The position numbers and the translations under genes are program-made. A DNA stretch of 40,867 nt from Falsiroseomonas sp. Its GTDB lineage: Bacteria; Pseudomonadota; Alphaproteobacteria; Acetobacterales; Acetobacteraceae. The notes beneath the pieces are model-generated. The model was not told where the DNA came from. It made no database searches and saw only the letters and a list, made by a program, of their open reading frames with translations. The DNA is taken from the NCBI RefSeq assembly GCF_030695085.1, contig NZ_JAUYTS010000095.1, positions 1-40,867 of the forward strand. Reading direction: 5' to 3'. Positions 19,611-30,100 of this stretch are shown here, one piece after another. Numbering within the stretch: position 1 is the first letter of the stretch; the number at the start of each line of letters is the position of its first letter.

Positions 19611-20791
19611 CCCAGAAGCTGTTGCTGACGCTGAATGCCGGGTCCTCCTCGGTCAAGATCGGCATCTTCACGGCGGATGCGGTGCGGCTGGCCAGCGGGC
19701 TGATCGATTTCCGCAAGCCGCCGCTGCGGCTGCAGCTGCATGAAGGCCCGGCCGAGCTGGACATCGCCCTGCATGCGCCGCCGGAGGATGCGGTGGCCGT
19801 GGTGGCGGAGACCTTCGACTGGCTGGCGCGGCATTTCGAGATCGATCGCCTGGTCGCCATCGGCCATCGCGTGGTGCATGGCGGGGCGGGCTTTGCCGGG
19901 CCGGTGCGGCTGGATGACGCAGCCCTCGCCACGATCGAGGCGCTGACACCGAATGCCCCACTGCACCAGCCGCAAAGCCTGCGCCTGATCCGCGCCGTCG
20001 CGGCGCTGCGGCCGGAGGTGGTGCAGACCGCGTCCTTCGACACAGCCTTCCACCGCACGCAATCCGAACTGGTCAGCCGCTTCGCCATCCCGCGCGCGCT
20101 GCATGAGGCGGGCATCAGGCGCTACGGCTTCCATGGCCTGTCCTATGCCTCCATCGCCGCCAGCCTGGCCCGCGATGTGCCGGCGCTTGCGCGGGGGAAG
20201 GTGGTGGTGGCGCATCTCGGCAGCGGGGCCAGCCTGTGTGCGCTGGAGGGCGGGCGCAGCCGGGACAGCAGCATGGGTTTCTCCACGCTGGACGGCATTC
20301 CGATGGCGACGCGCTGCGGCGCGCTGGATGCGGGGGTGCTGCTGCATCTGCTGGGGCCGGGCGGGCAGAGCCTGGGGCAGGTGGAAGACCTGCTGTATCA
20401 TCGCAGCGGGTTGCTTGGCGTCTCCGGCATCAGCGCCGATAGCCGCGTGCTGCTGGACAGCCCGGCGCCCGAGGCGCGGGAGGCGATCGAGCTGTTCACC
20501 TTCCGCATTGCCGGCGAGGTGGCGCGGCTGGCGGCGACGCTGGGCGGGCTGGATGCGCTGGTCTTCACCGCCGGCATCGGCGAGAACCAGCCGCGCATCC
20601 GGGCGGCGGTGTGTCAGCGCCTGGCCTGGCTTGGCCTGACGCTGGACCCGGCCGCGAACGGGGCCAATGCCGCGCGTATCAGCACCGAATCCAGCCGCGT
20701 CGCCGCGCTGGTCATCCGCACGGATGAGGAGCGGGTGGTGGCGGAGGAAGCGCTGGCGGTGCTCGCCGCCGACGGTCCGGGCGTGCCATAA
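19607..20791 (+). CDS. ackA: Acetate/propionate family kinase
   Basis: A 394-residue ASKHA-fold kinase with the N-terminal LTLNAGSSSVK motif (residues 7-17), GHRVVHGG near residue 88, FDTAFH around residue 145, RRYGFHGLS near 175 and the C-terminal FTAGIGENQPRIR. It interconverts acetyl phosphate with ADP and acetate with ATP, or the propionyl analogues. ATG 19607 overlaps the phosphotransacetylase stop (ATGA), so the two enzymes are translationally coupled and complete the Pta-Ack pathway. Length is normal. Specificity between acetate and propionate cannot be read from sequence. Confidence 0.95.
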   Translation: MTQKLLLTLNAGSSSVKIGIFTADAVRLASGLIDFRKPPLRLQLHEGPAELDIALHAPPEDAVAVVAETFDWLARHFEIDRLVAIGHRVVHGGAGFAGPVRLDDAALATIEALTPNAPLHQPQSLRLIRAVAALRPEVVQTASFDTAFHRTQSELVSRFAIPRALHEAGIRRYGFHGLSYASIAASLARDVPALARGKVVVAHLGSGASLCALEGGRSRDSSMGFSTLDGIPMATRCGALDAGVLLHLLGPGGQSLGQVEDLLYHRSGLLGVSGISADSRVLLDSPAPEAREAIELFTFRIAGEVARLAATLGGLDALVFTAGIGENQPRIRAAVCQRLAWLGLTLDPAANGANAARISTESSRVAALVIRTDEERVVAEEALAVLAADGPGVP

Positions 20792-20824
20792 GCCGGGCGA
20801 AACCGCACCAAGCCCGCAGCATCC

Positions 20825-22443
<1,619 letters not shown>

Positions 22444-22447
<4 letters not shown>

Positions 22448-23793
22448 GCACGCCGGATCAGGGCCTGGTGGAAGATGCCGCCTGGCTGGCGCGGGAAGTG
22501 GCGGAGGATCTGTCCTCCGTGCTGCTGACGCTCTACCCCGATGCCGAGACACTGGACACGCTGCGCCCGGGCGAGACGGACCTCGCCACCGCCAACGCCG
22601 TCACCCGCGCGGTGGCGGCGGTGATGGCGGAGGAAGGCGTGGACATCTTCGTCCAGCGCGCCGATCGCGGCGCCTTTCGCCGCGCGCTCGCCGGCCGTGC
22701 GGAAACGCCGGAGCTGCGTCGCGCCTGGGTGGACCGGGAACGCCTGCTGCGCGGGGCCGATGCCTGGCGCGCGCTCGGCCTGCCGGCGCCGCCCGCCGCG
22801 CCCGCACCGGAGTTTCCAGCCGCGCCCGGCCCGGTGGCGGAGGATTTGCTGGTCGTCTATGCGGATCGCGAGAACGGCGAATTCGAAGGCCTCGTCAACG
22901 ACCTGCTGCAATGCGGCCGCGGCGACGTCCTCGACCTCGCCTTGCGCAAGATGGAGGATCGGCACAGCGCCGAGAACGCCGCGGATCTGCGCGCCGACCT
23001 GCTGGCCATCGCCGGTGGCGCCGAGCTCGGACCCTCCGGCTGGGCGGAACTGATTGCGCTGCCGGTGGCGCTGTCCAGCACCGCCCCGGATGCGTCGGCA
23101 ATCGCGGAAGGGCTGATCGCATCCGGCGGGCTGGCGCCGTCGGAGCAGCTGCGCCTGCTGCCGGGCTGGCGATCCCCCACCGATATCGAGGCGCTGTCCC
23201 CACTGGCGATGCGCCGCATCCTGACCGACCTGGCCGAGGGACGGGAACCGCGCGACCTGCCGCCGGGCGATACGGACGATCTGGTGCGCAGCGGCTTCGG
23301 CGTCCTGGTCGGGCTGCGGATCGACTGGAACCTGGCGATCTGGGACGAGATCGCCGCCGCCGGCGGGCTGCCCGAGGAGGAGGAGCCCGAGGCGGAGGAA
23401 ACGCCCGAAAGCCTCGCCCAGGCCAAGGCCATCGAAGCCTGGCGCGCCCGGGTCGCGGCCGAGACCGGCGGCAGCGTGCCGCTCGATCTGGTGCCGCTGG
23501 CCGAGACGGACGATGTCATCGCCACCTTCCTGGATGAAGCCGCGGGCCAGGTGCCCGGCCTCGACCGGATCCGCGACTTCCTCACCGAGGCGGAGGACCA
23601 GGCGGAGGGTGCGGAGGTGGTCTGCCACCCCGCGATCACCGGCGAGGGGCTGGAGCTGGCGGCCTATACCGTGGCCGGGCGGCCGCTCAGCGTGCTGGCG
23701 CTGCAAGCGACGGATCTGCCCGCCCCGCCGGAGGCGATGCTCGGCCTTATCGGCGGCTGGGTTCGGCTGGTGGAGCATCCACCAAGGGGCTGA
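22444..23793 (+). CDS. Hypothetical protein coupled to the ABC-F gene
   Basis: A 449-residue soluble protein, acidic, with no membrane helices, signal peptide or motif I recognise. Residues about 115-135 are a Pro/Ala-rich linker, and there is a Glu-rich run near residue 313 (EEEEPEAEETPE), so it likely has three parts: an N-terminal helical domain, a central helical region, and a C-terminal domain after the acidic linker. Codon use has strong G/C at third positions throughout, so it is a real gene. Its ATG overlaps the ABC-F stop (ATGA), so the pair are co-translated and may share a ribosome-related role; that is inference from position only. Confidence 0.8.
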
Positions 23794-23956
23794 TCCGGCT
23801 GATGCCGGGCGGCAGCACGGAATCGCTTAGTGCCCTGGTGTCGTCATGTGCCGGGGGGTGCAGCACCTGCCGCACCGGTCCGCGCTGCACCACCTCGCGC
23901 CGCGGAACTGTTTCGGGATTCAGATAGCCGCCGTTGAGGTTTTCTGCGGCGGGCAA
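23747..23956 (-). CDS. Possible small hypothetical protein, low support
   Basis: A 69-residue frame starting at TTG 23956, with a sequence (ENLNGGYLNPETVPRREVVQ) that looks more protein-like than the usual Arg-rich shadows. It overlaps the 3' end of the 449-residue gene on the other strand by 47 bases. The frame stays open back to the MpaB stop at 24077 and is in the same frame, so it could also be an unused 3' extension. No ATG or GTG start is available and no family is recognised. Apart from this frame and the hairpin at 24032-24071, I see nothing in 23794-24076. Confidence 0.2.
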   Translation of the reverse strand: MPAAENLNGGYLNPETVPRREVVQRGPVRQVLHPPAHDDTRALSDSVLPPGISRISPLVDAPPAEPSRR

Positions 23957-24031
23957 AGCGGCAGGCAGCCCGCGGCGATGGTGCCCGGGTTCAAGCCGGT
24001 CGCGCCGACCTGTGACGTCGCCGGGACCCGG

Positions 24032-24071
24032 GCCTTCACCCCGGCGCTGCCGCTGATGCGGGGCTGAAGGC
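24032..24071 (-). terminator. Candidate terminator hairpin after the MpaB-family gene
   Basis: GCCTTCA plus CCCCG (24032-24043) pairs with CGGGG and TGAAGGC (24059-24071), 12 base pairs with one bulged C at 24064 and a 15-base loop. It lies 5 bases beyond the minus-strand stop at 24077, between convergent genes. No U-run follows on the minus strand. Confidence 0.4.
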
Positions 24072-24076
24072 GCGCC

Positions 24077-24949
24077 TCAGCGGAACGCCCAGCGCAGCGT
24101 CTGCGCCACGCCGAGCGTGCCGGCGCGCACGAAGGGTCGGCCGAGCAACGGGTTGGGCAGCCCGTGCAGCCGCCTGGCCCATTCGGGCAGCAGGTCGATG
24201 GCGGCCTGGTTGCCCAGGGCCTGCACCTGCGTCGCCAGCAGGTCCGAGCCGGCGCCCTTCAGCACCAGCGACCGGACCTCCCGCGTGCGGTGGTCCTCGC
24301 GCAGTTGCGGCCGGTAGCTTTCCATCAGGTGCCGCGCCCCGGCGCGATCGGTCGGCACCGGGGCGGCGCCCAGGGCACGGGCGATCTGCGCCATCTCCGC
24401 GAAGTAGCGGTCCTGGTCGGCCAGTGTCATGCGCGGCTCGACATAGCGGCGCCAGGCGCTCAGGAAGCTCGTGGCCTCCGTCACATGCACCCAGGCGAGC
24501 AGCGCCGGGTCATTGGCGGCATAGGGCGTGCCGCAGGGCAGGGTGCCGCCCACCCTGTCATGGATGTGGCGGACGCGGCGGATCACCGCCTCGGCCTCCT
24601 CGCGGCCGCCATAGGTGGTCAGGGCGATGAAGCGCGCGGTGCGGCGCAAGCGGCCCTGCATGTCGGTCCTGAAATTGGAATGGTCCCAGACGCCGGCCAG
24701 CACCGCCGGGTGCAGCATCTGCAGCAACAGGGAGGAAATGCCGCCGACCATCATGGCGGCGACATCGCCATGCACGCGCCAGGCGACGGAGCCTGGGCCG
24801 AACAGCCCATCCGGGCGGCGCTGCACCGGCGCTTCGCCACGGCTGCGGTCGTTGAAAAGGGCAACGACGCGGCCGGCAATGGCGGCCTTGAGGGGGCGCG
24901 CGAAATCCGGCTGCCGCGTGCTGGACGATGTCTGGGGCATTTCCTGCAT
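24077..24949 (-). CDS. MpaB-like oxygenase / DUF2236 family protein
   Basis: A 290-residue protein of the DUF2236 family, whose best-known member is the fungal oxygenase MpaB; latex-clearing and other heme enzymes share the fold. Family landmarks visible: SVAWRVHGD near residue 53, the hydrophobic LLLQMLHPAVLAGVWDHSNF near 75-95, and the RTARFIALTTYGG segment near 103-115 with conserved His residues (HPAVLAG, HIHDRVGG, WVHVTEA) that probably bind heme. No signal peptide. ATG 24949 gives the longest start; ATG 24940 is also possible. It is alone on its strand and convergent with the unknown coupled gene. The substrate is unknown. Confidence 0.85.
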   Translation of the reverse strand: MQEMPQTSSSTRQPDFARPLKAAIAGRVVALFNDRSRGEAPVQRRPDGLFGPGSVAWRVHGDVAAMMVGGISSLLLQMLHPAVLAGVWDHSNFRTDMQGRLRRTARFIALTTYGGREEAEAVIRRVRHIHDRVGGTLPCGTPYAANDPALLAWVHVTEATSFLSAWRRYVEPRMTLADQDRYFAEMAQIARALGAAPVPTDRAGARHLMESYRPQLREDHRTREVRSLVLKGAGSDLLATQVQALGNQAAIDLLPEWARRLHGLPNPLLGRPFVRAGTLGVAQTLRWAFR

Positions 24950-24959
24950 ATGGTGTTGC

Positions 24960-25070
24960 CGCAGCGCAACGCCACTCTCGGCGCGTTGCCCGACGGGCGG
25001 CCGGGGGCAGTTTTCCGGCGGCCAGCGCCAGCGCGTGGCGCGCGCGCGCTACCTTCTGCCGACGCGCTGA
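24960..25070 (+). pseudogene. Possible remnant of an ABC exporter ATPase domain
   Basis: One frame (25008-25070) reads QFSGGQRQRVARARYLLPTR and then stops; SGGQRQRVA-AR is the ABC signature. Just upstream in another frame is ALPDG, which in HlyB/MsbA-like exporters normally precedes the signature by about 10 residues. No Walker A or Walker B is present, so only a sliver would remain. The match is specific but short, and chance in GC-rich DNA cannot be excluded. Confidence 0.35.
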
Positions 25071-25140
25071 ACCTCATCCCCGACGGCGGCGGCAGGCATT
25101 CTGCGCCAAGGTGCCGGTGGAGGGGCCGGCCGGGCGATAG

Positions 25141-25313
25141 CCGTGGAACGGCGACGTGGTGTGCGGCGGCGTGCTGTTCTTCCGGTTGCTGTCCGCGATG
25201 CGCGCCGGCCACGCCTGGCGAAGATGCTCGGGCTGCCGGTGTCCTGCCGCGTGCCGGCGGTTCCGCTGTGCGGCTTCGGCGCGCGCGGCATGCTGAATGC
25301 CATGCCGCGCTGA
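25141..25313 (+). pseudogene. Possible frameshifted gene remnant of unknown family
   Basis: From 25141 the frame PWNGDVVCGGVLFFRLLSAM, continuing to about 25215, has G or C at every third position. It then loses that bias, while the neighbouring frame from 25215 (LAKMLGLPVSCRVPAVPLCG, continuing to a TGA at 25311) gains it. A single missing base near 25213-25217 would join the two. Upstream the first frame is cut by TAG at 25138-25140 but stays biased before it. This looks like a decayed or mis-sequenced 3' gene end. I do not recognise the family. Confidence 0.35.
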
Positions 25314-25576
25314 TCCTGCCCTCCCGCTGCGCCAGGCGGCGACCAATCTTGTCAGGTCAGGCACCGAGGGCTTGCGCCTGGACTCCGGAAGTTGCGCCAG
25401 ATGCCAGCGTGCACGGCGCCGGCCGGTTGCCTGCAGCCTGCCCGGAGCAACCCTCAACGCGCTTTCCAAACGGTCAAGTCGGCATCGTTTCGGAAAAATC
25501 ACAAACGAGGAGGGAGGTGGAACGGGTTTTTCCTTTGTTCGTATGCCGTGAAGCTGCGACCTGAAGCGCGTTTCCG

Positions 25577-25606
25577 TTGACTTTTGGGCGAATTCCGTTG
25601 CATTGA
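25577..25606 (+). promoter_or_regulatory. Tentative promoter of the bcs operon
   Basis: TTGACT at 25577-25582 matches a -35 box well. The region 18 bases further on (CATTGA at 25601) is only a weak -10. It lies 35-65 bases before the first bcs gene, in a local AT-richer stretch. Weak support. Confidence 0.25.
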
Positions 25607-25640
25607 AACCTTCCTGTTTTATGACAGGTGGTGAGGAAGC

Positions 25641-26267
25641 ATGGAGCGTCACGTCGAACGGCTGGTTGCTTCCTGCGGTCTCGCCCAGTTCAGCTACAGA
25701 ACCTGGCCGAGCACGGAAATCACGGTGCCGGAGGTTTTGGCCGAACCGGTACCTTCCTTTGTCACCCCGCGTGTTCTGGATGTCGCTGTCCTGCTGCCGG
25801 ATGGTCCCGGTCTGGCCGTGGTTGAGAAGCCCGGGCCCGGCACGGCCGGGATTGTCGGGACCGAGGCCATCGCGGATCCGAAAACCGCCGGCGCTGCCGG
25901 TGCTCCAGCCGCGCCGCGCGCCCGTTCGCTGCTGGCAAGCCTCTACCGGCTGATCGAAACGCCGCCGATGCAGCCGGCCCTGACGGCCACCCCTGGCTCC
26001 CAGCGTACCGCCCGGCTGCGCGGTCCGCTTGCACTACCCCCGCCGGAGGGGTTCGAGGCGCCCATCCATGTCGGCGAACGGCCACCGGCAAAGATGCTGC
26101 GGGATCGCCGTGACGTGTCGCTCGGCGCGCACCGTCCGCCCCCGGGTGGGCCGCCCGCGGTGGCGGTTGAAGCCGTGCCGGCCCGGCGCTTTGCGCTGCT
26201 CGATGAATTGGCGCCGGCCCCACCACGCTATACCGACCGCCGCGCTCCGCCTCCCTCCACGCTCTAG
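25641..26267 (+). CDS. BcsP/BcsR-like proline-rich cellulose biosynthesis protein (by position)
   Basis: A 208-residue protein with a short ordered N-terminus (VERLVASCGLAQFSYRTW) and a long Pro/Ala/Arg-rich, largely disordered remainder. It is the first gene of the cellulose operon and directly precedes bcsQ (32-base gap), the slot held by BcsR or the larger Pro-rich BcsP in other proteobacteria. The N-terminal segment with an aromatic-Arg pair could match the BcsR/BcsP helix, but I cannot confirm homology from memory. GAGGAAG lies just before the ATG. Codon bias is normal for the region. The role would be regulatory or in localising the synthase. Confidence 0.6.
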   Translation: MERHVERLVASCGLAQFSYRTWPSTEITVPEVLAEPVPSFVTPRVLDVAVLLPDGPGLAVVEKPGPGTAGIVGTEAIADPKTAGAAGAPAAPRARSLLASLYRLIETPPMQPALTATPGSQRTARLRGPLALPPPEGFEAPIHVGERPPAKMLRDRRDVSLGAHRPPPGGPPAVAVEAVPARRFALLDELAPAPPRYTDRRAPPPSTL

Positions 26268-26299
26268 CCTACACACCTAGCCAGAGTATCCCATCTGCC

Positions 26300-27127
26300 A
26301 TGCCGCTCGTAGCTTTCGTCTCGCCCAAGGGCGGCGTCGGGAAGACCACCCTTGCTGCCAATGTCGCCGCCGTACTGGCGGCACAGGGGCATGAGGTCGT
26401 GGGACTCGACCTCGATCCACAGAACGCGCTGCGCCTGCATCTCGGCGTGCCGATTCATGAGGAAGGCGGCTTCCTGGCCCGGCTGGGGGAGGGGGTTTCC
26501 TGGCGCGACTGCGTACGCCCGACGCGGGCGGCGGTTTCCCTGTTGGCGCACGGCAACGCCGAACCCAAGGCGGCGCTGGACCTGACCCGGCTGCTGCTGG
26601 AACAGCCGGATGTGCTGGCCAGCCAGGTGCGGGACATGTTGTCGGCGCCGCAGCGCGTGGTGGTGGTGGATGCACCGCCAGGGCCGACGCCGGCGCTGTC
26701 TGCGGTGCTGCCGCTGGCGGACGTGATCTGCGTGGTGCTGCTGGCGGATTCGGGTTCCGCATCCTTCATCCCCTCCATCGCCAGCGGCCGTTTCCTTGGC
26801 CGTGGCACCCTGGCGGCGCGCTCGGCGCAGAAGGCGATCCTGGTGTTGAATCAGGTGGAACTCGCCTCCCCGCTGTCGGATGCCGTGCTTGAATTCGCGC
26901 AGCAGACCATGGGCGACCGCCCGGTCAGCGCCGTGGCGCGCGACCCGGCGGTGGCGGAAGCGCTGGCCGACCGGCGCCTGCCGGTGGAGGGCACCGGGCC
27001 GGGCTCCGAGGATCTCGCCCTGCTGGCCGAACGCATCGAGGGACTGCTGGCGCTGGCCGTGCCGCAGGACCGGGACAAGCCGCGGCCAACCTTCTCGGCG
27101 CTGGCATCCTGGGGTCACCGGCGTTGA
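26300..27127 (+). CDS. bcsQ: Cellulose biosynthesis protein BcsQ (ParA/MinD-like ATPase)
   Basis: A 275-residue P-loop ATPase with the deviant Walker A SPKGGVGKTT at residues 8-17 (signature Lys10 and catalytic Lys15), GLDLDPQNALRLHLG at about 35-49, and VVVVDAPPGPTPA near residue 120 as Walker B. BcsQ is needed for cellulose production and localises with the synthase at the cell pole in enterobacteria. Its TGA overlaps the TTG start of the next gene. Position between the BcsP-like gene and bcsAB fixes the identification. Confidence 0.92.
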   Translation: MPLVAFVSPKGGVGKTTLAANVAAVLAAQGHEVVGLDLDPQNALRLHLGVPIHEEGGFLARLGEGVSWRDCVRPTRAAVSLLAHGNAEPKAALDLTRLLLEQPDVLASQVRDMLSAPQRVVVVDAPPGPTPALSAVLPLADVICVVLLADSGSASFIPSIASGRFLGRGTLAARSAQKAILVLNQVELASPLSDAVLEFAQQTMGDRPVSAVARDPAVAEALADRRLPVEGTGPGSEDLALLAERIEGLLALAVPQDRDKPRPTFSALASWGHRR

Positions 27128-30100
27128 TCCGCGCCGCGACGGAAGGCCAATTGCCGCTCGCCGGCCGCCTGCTGCGTGGGCTGCTGATCGGCATCGGCCT
27201 GCTGGCGCTTCTCATCGTCGTCACGGTGCCGCTGCCGGGTGAGGCCCAGGGCGTGCTGACCCTGGCGGGGGCTGCCGCCTTCATCATCCTGAACCGCTTC
27301 CGGTCCCGCCGCGTCACCGTGGTGCTGGTGATGCTCTCGGTCGCCATCACCTCCCGCTACCTGTTCTGGCGGGTGACGCAGACGCTGGAATTCGACACCG
27401 TGCTGGGCGGCACTCTGTCCATTGGCCTGATCCTCGCGGAGGCCTATGCGGCGACGCTGCTGTTCCTGTCCTACATCCAGCTGACCTGGCCGCTGGACCG
27501 CAAGCCGGTGCCGCTGCCGGCGGACCCGGCGACCTGGCCCACCGTGGACATCTACGTGCCGTCCTACAACGAGGACCTCGACATCGTCCGCCCAACGGTG
27601 CTGGCGGCGATGAACATCGACTGGCCGCGGGACCGGATGAATGTCTACATCCTGGATGACGGCCGCCGCACCGAATTCCGCAAATTCGCCGAGGAAGTGG
27701 GCTGCGGCTACATCATCCGCCCCGACAACAAGGGCGCCAAGGCCGGCAACATCAACCACGCGCTGAAGCACACGGATGGCGAATACATCGCGATCTTCGA
27801 TTGCGACCACGCGCCGACCCGCGCCTTCCTGCAGCTCACCGCCGGCTGGATGGTGCGTGATGCCCGCATCGCCTTGGTGCAGACGCCGCACTTCTTCTAC
27901 TCGGCCGACCCGTTCGAGCGGAACCTGGCGCGCCGCCGCCCGGTGCCGAATGAGGGGCTGCTGTTCTACGGCGCCATCCAGCCCGGCAATGATCTGTGGA
28001 ACGCCGCTTTCTTCTGCGGCTCCTGCGCGCTGATCCGCCGCACGGCGCTGGAGGAAGTGGGTGGCGTGCCGCACCAGACGGTGACGGAGGATTGCCACCG
28101 TGCCCTGCTGATGCAGAAGAAGGGTTGGCACACCGCCTATCTCCGCCTGCCGCTGGCCGCCGGCCTCGCCACCGAACGCCTTTCCATCCATATGGGCCAG
28201 CGCATGCGCTGGGCGCGCGGGATGATCCAGATCCTGCGGCAGGAAAACACGCCGATGGTGCGCGAACTCACCATCGCGCAGCGGCTTTGCTACACCACCG
28301 CCGGCTTCTCCTTCCTGTTCGCGCTGCCGCGCATCGTCTTCCTGACGGCGCCACTGGCCTTCCTGTTCCTCGGCCAGAACATCATCGCGGCCTCGCCGCT
28401 GGCGATCATCGCCTATGCCGGCAGCCACATGATCCACGCCTTCGGCACGGCGGCCCGGCTGAACGGCAAGAACCGCCATTCCTTCTGGTCCGAGATCTAT
28501 GAGGCGACGTTGGCCGGCCCATTGGTGCGCGTGACCCTGGCCACGCTGTGGGACCCGCTGAAGGGCAAGTTCAACGTGACCGACAAGGGCGGCATGGTGG
28601 AGGAAGGCTACCTCGACGTGCGCGCCGTGCTGCCGACCATGCTGATCCTCGGCATGCTGCTCGTCGGCGTGTCCATCGGCATCTACGGGCTGTCCACCAC
28701 CACGGCCGGCTCGCTGGAATTCCAGGCCTATGCGCTGAACACGCTGTGGGCCGTGCTGTGCCTGGTGCCGGTTTCCGCCGCCGTCGCGGTGGGGGTGGAG
28801 CGCGAGCAGATGCGCGCGCGCGCCCGCATCCAGGCCGACATCCCCGCCGAGATCGTGCTGTCCGACGGGCGCCGGATGCCGGCCACGACGTCGGACATGT
28901 CGCTATCCGGCGCGCGGCTGCTGCTGGACCGGCCGCTCGGCCTGGCCGACGAGGCCGAGATCCGCATCGCCTTCCATGTCGGTGGCGAGGTTCTGGAAAT
29001 CCCGGCGCAACTGCTGCGCTGGGAGGATGATGAGGCGATGGTGCGTTTCGTGCTGACCGATGTGCGGAATGAGATGGCGCTGGTGCGCGTGTTCTTCGGC
29101 CGGCCGGATGCGTGGGTTGCCTGGGACAACTGGCCGGTCGACCGCCCCATGCGGGCGCTGCGTGACGTGGTGGCGGCAACGCGTGACGCGGTTTTCGTGC
29201 GCTACCGCTTCCGCATCCGCAAGCCACCGGTCCGCAAGCCGGAAGCGCTGGCCGCCGCGGTCCAGGAACGGAAGTCCGACATGCTGCGTCCGCGCCGGCC
29301 GGGAGAGGTCGCGACAGGGCGCGCGAGAGTGCCGGAAGTGGTTTCCGCGGCGCTGCTGGCCTTGGCGCTCGGGCTGCCCGGGGCAGCTCTGGCCCAGGCG
29401 CCGCGCCCGCTGCTGGACCCTGGCAGCCTGGCCGAGCCGTCCTTCGGCCAGCCCTCCTTCGCCCAGCCTTCCCTGGCCGAGCCGTCCCTGACCGAACCGG
29501 CACCGCCGCGGGCCGGATTCGCGCCCGCCCCGCTGGCGACCCAACCCACGCCCCCATCCTTCACCCCGCTGGCCGCGGCGCCTCTGGCCTCGAATGCGGT
29601 GCGGGAACTGCGCTTCACGCTGCGCGAGCTTGGGCTCGCCGGCCCGATGCAGTTCCGCGGCACGGCGGATCTGCAAGGCGTGCTGTTCGGCTTCTCCCGC
29701 GATGAGGTCGTCACCGCCGCGCGGCTGGTGGTGCAGGGCGGGTCTTCCGCCCAGCTCATCCCCTCCCTCTCGCAGATCGCCGTGACGCTGAATGAACAGT
29801 TCGTCGGCAACCTGCCGCTGGACCCGGCGCGCGGTGCCTTCGGCCCGGTCGGCTTCGACCTGGACCCGCTGGCCTTCGCCGAGCTGAACCGGCTGAATTT
29901 CCGCTTCAGCGCGCGCTACAGCACCGAGTGCAACGATCCGCTCTCCGGCCTGCTCTCGGCCAATGTCTCCGACCTCTCGACCCTGTCGCTGACCATCGAG
30001 CGGCTGGCGCCGCAGCGTGATTTGGCGCGGTTGCCGGAGCCGCTGTTCGACCGCCGCAACCTGCGCCAGGCCTTGAACCTGCCGGTGGTCATGGCCTCCG

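Larger units (their letters stand above)
24950..25640. other. Gene-poor region with decayed coding fragments and the upstream region of the bcs operon
   Basis: No intact, credible gene is visible in these 691 bases. The left half holds two plus-strand fragments with coding-like codon use broken by stops and shifts (listed separately). Long minus-strand frames here are Arg-rich shadows. From about 25470 the sequence becomes markedly less GC-rich, which suits a promoter region for the cellulose operon beginning at 25641. Confidence 0.6.

Noticed and set aside
25074..25652. A 192-codon minus-strand frame upstream of the bcs operon
   Set aside because: Arg-rich, no domain, and runs through the AT-richer promoter region; no ribosome site at its start.
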